The notes under the pieces: generated by a model | Told to the model about the DNA's origin: nothing | Seen by the model: only the letters and a program-made list of their open reading frames with translations | Database searches by the model: none | Position numbers and translations under genes: made by a program | In this document: piece by piece, positions 35,651 through 45,780 of the stretch | Position numbering within the stretch: the first letter of the stretch is position 1 | Layout of the letters: every line of letters starts with the position of its first letter | Source: Sternotherus odoratus | Lineage: Eukaryota > Chordata > Testudines > Kinosternidae | DNA length: 64,000 bases | Direction: 5' to 3' | NCBI GenBank assembly: GCA_032164245.1 | Contig: JAVMKO010000003.1 | Location: 140,791,259 to 140,855,258, forward strand

Positions 35651-36740
35651 TGTAGTGAGATTTGGCAAAATCATTACTTCACAACCCAGCCCTACACATG
35701 CACAACCCCCCACCACCACCACTTAATTAAATGAACATTATTAATGGAATGGAGAGAATGGTGACCAAAAAAATATTTCAAATGGACCACGTCTATAATA
35801 TATTTTCATCAGATAATGCTGGGTAAAAGCTGGGGCTTCTGCTATGAAAACCTGCTTATACACTGTTTTTTCAACACATTTTTAAAATGTAAAAAACTAT
35901 TTTTAAACAACCAATAATATAATCAATTAATTGTTTTAAAAGGTCACAATCTTGGCTTCAATATGCAACCTGAGATGCCAGGTCCCACACAATATGCAAC
36001 CTGAGATGGGCTCCACACCGAGCAGAGGAAAATGGATCCTCACTACCCTCCAAGCCATTGAGTGAAAGATGCTCCACAACTGTTAAGGCTGTAATTGCTC
36101 CACCTGTTGCCATGCCCCTGTTGTGAAGGGCATTGATTGGAGGATCCTCTCCTGCTGCCATCTCATCTCCTAAATACTGTACTGCTGCTTAGAGTTTCAC
36201 TTGCCAGAGCTGCGCTACAAAGTATGCTCCACAGACAGTTTCCATAGATAGTTTCCAAAATTCTTCCACAGTGGTTGCAGGGAAGCTTTGCAGTTGAAGG
36301 GAGAGCAGAAATGCAGACTTTGGTTCCAGTAAAATATATGCAGTAATGCCTGAATAGTCTAACAGTGATAAGCTCCTAAATGTACCAACGTATTATTGTT
36401 TAGGGCCAAATTCTACCACACAAACTCACACTGAGTAGTACCTTACTCCCAGGTAGCCCCATTTACTTCAATGAAGCTACTCAAGGAATGAAATTATTGC
36501 CTCCTTTAAGCAAATGGCAAAACTTCCATTGACTTCAATGGGGCCAGGATTTTACCCAGCATGTGTGCGCCCTGGTACACTCGTACAAATGTCACCGAAC
36601 TCCCAAGAGCAAATACTATAATTCAGAAAGGAAGAAAAATTAACAAAACCCAGCAATCCTATTATTGTACATAAATAGTTAAATTGTAACATTACACTCT
36701 GCCCTGAGTCTTGGGGAGCGCACACCACGAAGTCTCAGAT
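35651..36740. other. AT-rich intron, nothing firmly recognised
   Basis: 'attctaccacacaaactcacactgagtagtacc...cccatttacttcaatgaagc' (36410-36475) looks like a diverged interspersed repeat. Otherwise nothing is assignable. Confidence 0.4.
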
Positions 36741-36744
36741 AAAA

Positions 36745-38760
36745 CAAATAGTAAAAGGGTTCTTTAGCCATATAAGTAAAAAAGAAAAGAAGTGTGATCG
36801 CTAAAACAAATACTTTGCTTCTGTTTTTAGTAAGTGGAATGAGGATAGAGGTAGTGGCAGGGTGGCTAATGGAAATAAGGATATGGAAGAAGAAATTACC
36901 ACATCAAACTCAAACAATGTAATGAGAGCAAATAGGAGGTACTAGATAATCTCCATCCAAGAATATTAAAGTAACTGGCAAATGAAATTGCAAGACCAAT
37001 AGCAAGGATTTTTAATGAATCCAAAAACTTGGGGTCATACTCTGTGACTGGAGAATTGCTAACACAGTAGCCATTTTTAAGAAAGGGGGGAAAAGTGATC
37101 CAGAAAACTAAAGGCCCATTAGTTTGGACTAGAAGATCCTGGAACAAAATTTGAAAGGTAAGTCATTAAGGACATAGAGGTAAATGATAATTGGGATAAA
37201 GTACAACAAAAGGTAGATCATACCAGACCAACCTGATCTCTTTGAGAAGATAACTGATTTTGTAGACAAAAGGAAATGGTAGATCTAATCTACCTGGATT
37301 TCAGGAAGGCATTTGATAAAGTTCCACATGGGAAATTATTAGTTAAATTGGAGAAGGTGGGGATTAATATGAGTATCAAAAGGTGGGCAAGGAACTAATT
37401 AAATGGGAGACTATAATGGGTAATAATGAAAGGTGAATGGTCAGGCTGGAGGGAGCTTACTAGTGGAGTTCCTCAAGGACAGATCTTGGACCAGTCTGAT
37501 TCAACATTTTAACTAATGACCTTGGCACAAAAAGTGGGAGTGTGTTGTTAAAATCTGCAAATGACACGAAGTTGCACGGTACTGCCACTATAGAGAAGGA
37601 CCGGACTATCATACAAGAATATCTGAGTGACCTTGAAAACTGGAATAATAGAAATGGGATGAAATTTAATAGAGAAAAGTGCAAGACCTTGCATTTAGGG
37701 ACTAACAACAAGAATTTCTGGAACAAGCAGGGGATACATCCGTTGGAAGCAACAGAGGAGAAAGACCATTGTACTGGTTGATCACAGGATGATGTGGCTG
37801 TGAAAAAGGCCAATGAGAACCTGGGATGCATTAGGTGAGGTATTTCCAATAGGGATACGGAAGTGATATTACCATTATACAAAGCACTTGTGAGATCTCA
37901 TCTGGAATAGTGTGTGCAGTTCTGCTCTCCCATTTTAAGAAAGATGAATTCAAACTGGAACAGGTGCAGAGAAGATCTACTAGGATGATCAGAGGAATGG
38001 AGGGAATGGAGAACTTATCTTATGAGAAGAGACTTAAGGAACTTGGTTTGTTTAGCCTCACAAAACAAAGGCTAAGGGGAGATAGGATTCCACTCTATAA
38101 AAACCTCAGAGTGATAAACACCAGGAAGAAAGAGGAGTTATTTAAGTCAAGCTCCAATGTTGGCACAAGAACAAATAGATATAAATTGGCCATCAACAAG
38201 TTTAGGCTTGAAATTAAGACAACGGTTTCTACTTTGAGAAGTGCTGGAACAGCTGTCCAAGGGGAGCAGTTGGAGCAAAACATCTAACTGCTTTTAAGAC
38301 TGAACTTGATAAGTTTATGGAGGGGATGGTATGGCAAGGTTACCTATAATGGAATGTGGCCCATTTGCAACTGCAAGTAACAAATATCTCCAACAGCCAG
38401 AGATGGGACACTAGATGTGGAGGACTGAGTTACTACAGATAATTTTTTCCCAGGTGTCTAGCAGGTGGGCCTTGCTGACTTGCTCAGAGGTCTAACTGAT
38501 CACCATATTTAGGGTCAGGAAGGAATTTGCCACCAGGTCGGATTGGTAGAAACTCTCGGAGTTTTTTGCTTTCCTCTGAAACATGGATCACTTGCTGGTT
38601 TAAATGCGAATAAATGGTGGCTTCTTTGTCACTTGAAGTCTTTAAATCATGATTTGGGGCACTAAGTAACTCTTGCAGAGGTCATGGGTCTATTACAGGA
38701 ATACGTGGGTGAGGTTTTGTGGCCTGCAATGTGCAGGTCGTCAGGCATAGTGGTCTGGAA
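36745..38760 (+). mobile_element. CR1 LINE, older copy with RT, C-terminus and 3' UTR
   Basis: Across frames the text follows CR1 ORF2: 'DFRKAFDKVPHGKLLVKLEK' (about 37300), 'SANDTKLHGTATIEKD' (37550; the usual FADDTKL degraded), 'KFNREKCKTLHLGT' and then 'QVQRRSTRMIRGMEGMENLS' with 'RLKELGLFSLTKQRLRGD' (37950-38090). The UTR runs through 'ttagggtcaggaaggaatttgcc' and 'gaggttttgtggcctgcaatgtgcaggtcgtcag'. Several frameshifts and stops are present. Confidence 0.85.
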
Positions 38761-40743
38761 TGGAAATCTGCTACTAGATATGGCTCTCACCGTTTCCTCT
38801 AAACCTTTTGATGTCATTTCTTGTATAACAGAGCCTTGCTAACATACGCTGATGACCTGAAGACCCACTTGGGAAGGCTCAATTTTTGGACTTAGATAAT
38901 CAAAACTTTAAAAATGAAGGAGACTGCATAACAAAAGGCAGTTTGTTTACCTTGACACATGTAAACAATGATATAATCTAACAGTATATAAGTAAATATA
39001 TGGTAATATACATATGTGCAAAAGTACTGAAATCTTAATAATATGAAACCTCCTGATAGCACTATATTAAATGCTTACTGAGAAACAGAATAAAAACACA
39101 GAGTTCTGTTACAATTATTTTCTTTTCAGAAAAACAAAATCAGTACTAAGAAGGTTCTTCTGTATAAGAAAAAACTTCTCTTAGATTTGTTCCCTTTCCG
39201 AGGAACTACATTTTCTAGCATAGGAATGCATTGAAAAATATTTATTTTTTCAAAATATACTATTGGTAATATGCCAAAAGCTCTCTCTCTCTCATTTTAA
39301 AACACAATACTAATTTTAAACACAGGTTACTAATGGTCACACAGGGTGACCATTAGTAACCTTTCAATGAGCTTGACTGCCTGAAGGCACCTGATCTATA
39401 CATCTTAGGTGTTTTGAAGGTACTTGGCTTCATGCCTTAACCACGAGAGGTTTACAAATGAACTTCATAATGTATACCCACATTGTTTATTCCTTAACCA
39501 ATAGGGCTACCTTAGACTCAAGGACTGTGACATTTTGACTGCTATTGTCTCTCACTCAGCCATCACCTGTTATCAGTAACAACTCAAAAGAGTTTTATCG
39601 GAAAATGGGAGGAGGAATGAGCTCAAACAGAAGAGTCGGGGCAAATGTAAACAAATAATAAAATTCCAGTTTTGAGTGGCAAGTCTTGCTTCCTTGTTAT
39701 ATCATCCACAAAGGAGACCCACACAATATCTGACTCCAGAGCACCTGTCTATACAAATACTTCTTCCTCCTGGCAATTTACAATGAACATGGGAAATGAT
39801 CTGACCAGTAAAATCAGGAAATCTTTAAAGACAAAAATGACAGTGGCAATTATTTTAACTCTATTTGCATCTGTAGTAAAACCTAGTACTTTAAGGTTAA
39901 AAATAAATAAAGAACATATACACTTCATTAGCAATGAAGTTGGATTTAACAAACAGGATTTCATTTTAATCTCAGTTTGATCTTTCTGCTCAATTCATCT
40001 GGGGGATTTTCTTCCTGACGTTGTATAAACAAATAAAAATATACAAGTAGCAGCTGGAAAATCTTTTTGGCTTGTTACCATGAGCTTTATTAGTCAAATA
40101 AGCTTCCTCACTGGTTGTACTCTAAGTATTTAACCTTTGTATTGGAGGGTAAACTTAAAAACTGTGGCACTCCTGACTATTCAAAAAATAATAATTCATA
40201 GTACAGATACTGAAGATTTCTCTGAAATCCTGGCAACACAATGGAGATAAACCAGAAAGTTGTAGACACTTTTCTCACTGGTGGATAGCTATTTTCCTGT
40301 CTGTCCCTGTCCTGCACTCATTTCCACAGAGGCAGCGCTAAACCTGAGAAAGTTTAAGGGACAAATTAAAAATAGTCACTTAGGCACTTTTGAAAATCTA
40401 ATACACTAAGGAGGACAACTCAATAGGACATATGGTCCTAAATTACTTAGGTGGTTTGGAAAGTGATTCAACAGAGCAAAAAAAGGAACTCAAACTTTTT
40501 GAAGAACACTTCCAATATTAACAGTAGATGTCTGTGGAATTATAAAACAAAGTAATGGTGAGAGCAGGAAGCTATACGGGGTCAGTGAGAGACATTGTAA
40601 TGAAGGCTTAAATGCTGTATTTTTCATTTTGAACACTTTCTTCTCCATACAGAGTGTACTGTAACACATGTAACAACATTTTTATATGGACAAACAATGG
40701 ACAACGAATACTATTTTCCCTGAACAATTAGAATTTGACTAAT
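38761..40743. other. AT-rich intron with one perfect hairpin
   Basis: Nothing is recognised except a 16-bp perfect inverted repeat at 39324-39339/39347-39362 with a 7-base loop. Confidence 0.45.
39324..39362. repeat. Perfect 16-bp hairpin
   Basis: The arms are AGGTTACTAATGGTCA and its exact complement, separated by CACAGGG. No terminator context applies in a vertebrate intron. It may be a small inverted duplication. Confidence 0.8.
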
Positions 40744-40751
40744 GTGCCTTC

Positions 40752-40873
40752 TAGGGTGACCAGATATCCCGATTTATAGGGACAGTCCCAATTTTGGGGG
40801 CTTTTTCTTTTATAGGCTCCTATTATCCTCCAACCCCCTCCTGATTTTTCATAATTGCTATCTGGTCACCCTA
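40752..40873. mobile_element. hAT MITE of the TAGGGTGACC family, complete (122 bp)
   Basis: TAGGGTGACCAGATA to TATCTGGTCACCCTA, with a perfect 8-bp duplication GTGCCTTC at 40744-40751 and 40874-40881. The interior is non-coding. Confidence 0.92.
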
Positions 40874-40881
40874 GTGCCTTC

Positions 40882-41906
40882 ATGCTTTTTAGTAGGTTAT
40901 CTGTGGCCATAAGTCTGTAGGTTATGCTAGTTTAGAGTCCCTGGGAATATACCAGTAACTAGGTTGTGAGGATGGTGGGCGGCTGTTTCTTAAGTATTAC
41001 TTGGATCACTGCATGTTAGGAGCCTTTGTGGAAGGAAATGTTGACAATTTGTGTTGGTAGATGGCTTGAATATTCTCTGTTGTCCTTCACCAGCCAGAAG
41101 GGCACAATCTACATCTCAGGTAGTAACTCCAATGTTACAGACCGCTACTTGTGCAAACTGACCAATCTCCTGCTGAGCTGTTTATTTTGTGATTGCTTAC
41201 CTCATCCTGGGTCCCATATAGACCATTCTGTATATAGGTGAGCCTTTCGAAGAAGAAAGTTGATTGCTCTTCAGATTAGTCTATGTGCTGGATTCTGGAT
41301 TAGACTGCAGGCAGTCATTCTGACAAAATGAATAACCAATCAAAAATAGTTCAGGTGCTGTGACTTTGCAGTCCTTTGGCTGGTAAAAGGAGAGGGGAGG
41401 ACTCTATTTGCTTCTTCCAAGGACTTGGCTCGGGACGGAGATAATTCATCATGTTGTAAACTAGTTGTTTCACAACACTTTGTGGTATTCAGAGATTTCA
41501 AAGTATTCAACAGAATATAAACTTTTTTGAGATTTTTAAAGTTAATCAGCTTCTAATGGCTGAGAAGGCCCTGAGAATGTAAAACAATACACTGTTGTGT
41601 TGCGAAACCTAAATTTAGAGGGTTAGACCTCAGTAAAAATTGGGCCATGTTAAGGAACCATTTTTCAAGAGTCAATTATGAAAACAGTGCATTTCATTAG
41701 ATTTGAAAAATACTTAATCTGTGTCTGAAGGATCCGATATTCTTTATGGACATAGTTTGTAAAGAATCACAGGGAAATTGTGAAATCATGTCTCAGTCCA
41801 ATTATAAAACATCTAACAAACATTCTAGTTCATCCATCCTCATTTTATTACACCTCAAAATACTAGTCAACTGGAAAAGTTTGCAAAATCCTCAAACAAT
41901 ACACTA
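40882..41906. other. AT-rich intron, nothing recognised
   Basis: No gene or repeat ends. Confidence 0.45.
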
Positions 41907-42248
41907 CAGTAAAACCTCGATATAAGGGACTAATTCAGGCGAGGGGGTGTCCGTTAAAGCCGAAAGTCCGTTATATAGTAGTCTCCCGATTATCCGGGCT
42001 CGGGTTAACCGGGCTGCGGATTAACCGGGACGTCTAACAGGGTTAGGCAGGGGAAGCCCTAAAACGGCACTGGGTTGAGCACTTAGCCTGGGGTCGTTTT
42101 GGGGTTTCCCCTGCTGGCCCTTTGTAAACTGGGGTCTCAGCCCACAGCCAGCCTGGGTGTTAATTTTCACATGACATACAGACCGGAAATTTTGTCCGTT
42201 AAATCCGAAGTCCGTTAAATCGAGGTCCGCAAAATCGAGGGTTTACTG
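41907..42248 (+). mobile_element. Tigger-like MITE, copy 4, with a different core (342 bp)
   Basis: CAGTAAAACCTCGATATAAGG to AAAATCGAGGGTTTACTG, flanked by TA. The outer arms match the family ('ggactaattcaggcgagggggtgtccgttaaa', 'ttgtccgttaaatccgaagtccgttaaatc'). The GC minisatellite is replaced by a core starting 'gtctcccgattatccgggctcgggttaaccgggctgcgg', whose start resembles the end of another Tigger family (compare 30824). Confidence 0.85.
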
Positions 42249-43841
42249 TACTCTCTTTCTACCTATGGAGAATCTCAATTTTGTATCCATCCACTGTCAG
42301 TACATCTTAGTTCTAAACACAATTATCAAAATACGTACTTCATGTGAAAACCAGTACTGTTCATCTACATACATCAAGAACTATTGAATGTAACATTTTT
42401 ACCTCAAACAGTTCATGATCAAGAACAAAAAGTCAATAAATCTGAACAGACTCTAGTAAGTTTAATTATGGATTCAACATATTTCCACTGCACTGGCCAA
42501 CCTTAGAAAATATTCAGATCCTGAACAAACCAGCTAAAACTGGCAAGATTGAATCCATAAATTATATCAGCATCTTGTGCTAGGTATAAAAAGGTTTTAC
42601 ACTCCCCAGCACACTTCAAAGCATTCAGTTAATTACTCTAATGGTAAAAATGACAGGACATTAGTCTAGAAGAAAAGTAAAAGCACTTCAAATATATTTT
42701 TATAAAAGAATGTAAGGTGTTCCTTATATGCATGGTTTCCTTTACTTCCACTTATAACTGCTCCTTTTCTGCAGCACTCATTTTCACCAATTCTCAGATT
42801 ACTAAATTAACCATAAAACATTTTTCACACTATTTGCACATTAGCGGTGTCACAGAAATATAAAGGAACAGAGTTAACTTGAAAAATCATGTTTCCACAT
42901 GAACATTTTGTACTAGTTATTGTTACAATTCCAAAAACTGCTGACTGAGAAAGATTAGCAGAAAAATCTCCTCTATTTTTAGTTTGTTTCCGGTGTCTGA
43001 CAGTATTTTATGTATAATAAGTTTCACTGTTTGGGTGGTAATAAGTTAGTTGCACTTTCTATCTCATGAACTAGAATAGTGGTACCACATTCACACACAC
43101 TGGTCTGGAGTACTCTTAAGTGTACTACTTTCACCAAGCCATGAAATAGGGTATTAGGAACCAAATAAACAACAAATGTGCACTTGAGGCGAGCAAGAAG
43201 GGACACCACTGCGTTGATCTCAAATTCAACCCAATTCAACCTTCTTTACTCCAGCAGGAGCAGGAAAAAGCTCTCCAATAAATATTTGTATAAAAGTTTT
43301 TTTAAAAAACACAGAAAAAATTCTGTACATGCTATTTAAAGCATACTCTATCAGACTCAATTGGTTATTTTGATAAGAAAATGATTTTAAACATTTTAAA
43401 AAATAATTTTAAAAAAAGTTAATAGTGTCCTTTTATGTTGATGAGATTTGTCACTAAGTCATATCAAATACATCATGGCAATTAAACGAACATTGAACTT
43501 TAGTCTTTGGGACAACCACTTGCCAGCCTTACTCAACGTTAACCAAAGAGTTCACTTGGTTTTTAAATAATTGTTCAGGAACACAAAAGTTATTTTTTTG
43601 TAGTGCTCAATTTGCAGTGGATTAAGTTATTAGAAAAAAAACAGTCATGTTAAAATTCAGCTACCAGCCAAACCATACTGTTTGTTCTGAGTGAAAGAAC
43701 TCCTGCAAAAATGAAATTCACAAAAATGAAGTAAAAGCTTCTAGTTATCTTTCAGATCAGATCGAATGATTTTGCTCCAGACTTTATTCATACATCTTCA
43801 TTTTTAAGTTGCTAAATTGCCTCTTGTAAGACATAATATAT
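42249..43841. other. AT-rich intron, nothing recognised
   Basis: About 1.6 kb with no gene or definable repeat. Confidence 0.45.
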
Positions 43842-43843
43842 TA

Positions 43844-44461
43844 CCGTATATTCCGGCGTATAGGGCGACGGGGCGTATAAGACGACCCTCGAGTTCGCCC
43901 GCCGGATTACAAACAAACAAACAAACAAAACAAAAAAAAAAACGCGTGTGCCCCGCTCTCCAGTCCCCGCCGCGGGCGGGCTGCTTGGGGGCGCCCCGCT
44001 CTCCCGTCCCCGCCGCGGATGGGCTGCTTGGGGGCGCCCCGCTCTCCCGTCCCCGCCGCGGGCGGGCTGCTTGGGGGCGCCCCGCTCTCCCGTCCCTGCC
44101 GCGGGCGGGCTGCTTGGGGGCGCCCCGCTCTCCCGTCCCCGCTGGAGAGCAGCCTCGGCGGGGACGGGAGAGCGGGGCGCTCCCAGCAGCCCGCCCGCGG
44201 CGGGGACGGGAGAGCGGGGCGCCCCCAAGCAGCCCGCCCGCGGCGGGGACGGGAGAGCGGGGCGCCCCCAAGCAGCCCGCCCGCGGCGGGGACGGGAGAG
44301 CGGGGCGCCCCCAAGCAGCCCGCCCGCGGCGGGGACGGGAGAGTGGGGCACACCGCTTTTTGTGTGGGTTTTTTTTTTTGTTACCGGCGTATAAGACGAC
44401 CCCCTAATTTTGATACTATTTTTGGGGGTTAAAAAGTAGTCTTATACGCCGGAACATACGG
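43844..44461. mobile_element. Mariner/Tigger-like MITE with large GC hairpin core (618 bp)
   Basis: The terminal repeats are CCGTATATTCCGGCGTATA and, on the complement of the right end, CCGTATGTTCCGGCGTATA. They are flanked by TA at 43842-43843 and 44462-44463. Subterminal 'gcgtataa(g)acgacc' is also repeated. Between the arms is an almost pure GC core built from four 43-bp units followed by four inverted 43-bp units. Six overlapping frames of 137-196 codons on both strands are artefacts of the array; their Arg/Pro/Gly/Ala-only text has no real protein signature. Confidence 0.88.
43945..44350. repeat. Inverted array of 43-bp GC units (4 + 4)
   Basis: 'ctgcttg' recurs at 43981, 44024, 44067 and 44110 (spacing 43). 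Its complement 'agcagcccgcc' recurs at 44185, 44228, 44271 and 44314 (spacing 43). The unit reads roughly 'gcgccccgctctcccgtccc' plus 'cgccgcgggcgggctgcttgggg'. The turn-around is near 44140-44160. The arms could pair over about 180 bp. Confidence 0.9.
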
Positions 44462-44463
44462 TA

Positions 44464-44929
44464 ATCAAATTTTGAAGGTAGCAATGCTACAGCTATGTTA
44501 TACAGTTAGGTGTAAAAAAAATAAATAAATATTTTTGTGGTGCATCCTCACTATTAAATATTCCTCTGATTTCCATATTAAAGAAAATCAATGAAAGAAT
44601 ATTTTTCCTTAAGGGGATATCATCAAACCTTTAAGGTCTTCAACTTTGCCTACTCTGTATTTGTCATTTGATCCACTATGAAATAATTATTTGCATTTTT
44701 TTTCTTTACAAATGCATAGGTTTAATGAAATCAAGAGAAATGGTATATTACCGGTTTACCCTTTCTTTTAATATTACCTGGGCAGCAGTTAAATGCCATA
44801 CCCACAGAGCCAACACTATGCACAATAGCATTATCTCAGGATGTAATCCTACTGGGAAAGTGGATTCTTTGCCCAAAGAAGGCACTATATTGTTTCCTCC
44901 TCCTTTGGAATGTCTGGAAACTGGTTCTT
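44464..44929. other. AT-rich intron, nothing recognised
   Basis: No gene or repeat ends. Confidence 0.45.
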
Positions 44930-45352
44930 CTCTGTCCCTGGAGTTTGGAGGAGTTGGAGCAGTGAGCAGGTTGGAGGAGTTGGAGCAGAGAGGAGTCCTG
45001 GAGGAGTTGGAGCAGTGAGCAGTTTGGAGGAGAGTTTGGAACCAAGACGACCCAGACCCTAGGTAAAGAGACACCTGGCTTGTATAGAGAGAGGACAGGA
45101 AGCCCCACAAGCTGATGGGTAGGAGAGGGAAGTAGCCCAGGGGAAGGAATAGCTAGTTCAAGTGGTTTACCTCTATCCTTAGGGCCCCTGGGCTGGGACC
45201 TGGAGTAGAGGGTGAGCCCGGGTCCCTCCCTCTCCACTCCCCCTCCTCTAGCATACTAGTGGGGCAGTTAATACCCTGTTCAGGGGCAAGAACCCCCCAC
45301 AAGAAGAGAAAGCACGGGACCCATCATAATAGTGGCCAGCAATTTGCCACAA
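44930..45352 (+). repeat. LTR-like GC-rich repeat, 5'-truncated
   Basis: Tandem 'ttggaggagttggagcag' words (44944-45030) lead into 'gggcccctgggctgggacctggagtagagggtgagcc' and end '...ccagcaatttgccaca'. The style and the TTG(T/C)CACA-type end resemble the solo LTR at 14529-15022. No target duplication could be defined. Confidence 0.4.
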
Positions 45353-45641
45353 TACAAAGGAAAAAAATGAACCACTTGTTAATGAAGATTCATTATAATT
45401 TCCTTTTAAAAATAATGAAGAGTGTTTATGAAAAGCAACAAAAAATAATATTTAGAGAGCCTTATGGTTCCTTTAGATAAATAAGAGCCATGGCACTATA
45501 GATAATTTTAACAGGTGGTCTGAATAAAAAATCCATGTCAGTTATGGATGCTCAAAATTTCTAAAAATTGGGCCCAAGGTCCCTCCTCCAAGTTTACAAT
45601 TCAAGTGACCAATCCTGAAAACCCTTACTCACACATTCATA

Positions 45642-45778
45642 CCGTGTTTCCCCGAAAATAAGACAGTGTCTTATATTAATTTTTGCTCCCAAAATTACAT
45701 TACATTATATTACAGCAAGAGGCAAAACTGGAAGTACGTCTTATTTTCGGGGGATGTCTTACTTTCGGGGAAACAGGG
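45642..45778 (-). mobile_element. Mariner-like MITE, 137 bp, copy B (reverse)
   Basis: CCGTGTTTCCCCGAAAATAAGACA to TGTCTTACTTTCGGGGAAACAGGG with TA at 45640-45641 and 45779-45780. It is the reverse complement of copy A at 29950-30086 with only a few differences. Confidence 0.9.
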
Positions 45779-45780
45779 TA

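Noticed and set aside
37460..37882. 140-codon minus-strand frame
   Set aside because: It is the antisense shadow of the plus-strand CR1 reverse transcriptase; the same applies to 35053-35418 and 24845-25162.
39324..39362. Rho-independent terminator
   Set aside because: This is vertebrate intronic DNA; no bacterial-type transcription unit exists and no U-tract follows in a meaningful context.
43945..44350. CpG island/promoter reading of the GC-rich block
   Set aside because: The GC content is explained by a tandem inverted array inside a MITE with TA duplication. No gene start is nearby.
43945..44350. CRISPR-like array (regular 43-bp spacing)
   Set aside because: Units are contiguous with no unique spacers, half are inverted, and the host is a vertebrate.
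43804..44432. Six long Arg/Pro/Gly/Ala-rich open frames (137-196 codons) on both strands
   Set aside because: They arise from a stop-free GC-rich 43-bp array. All frames are open on both strands, and they cross the transposon termini.
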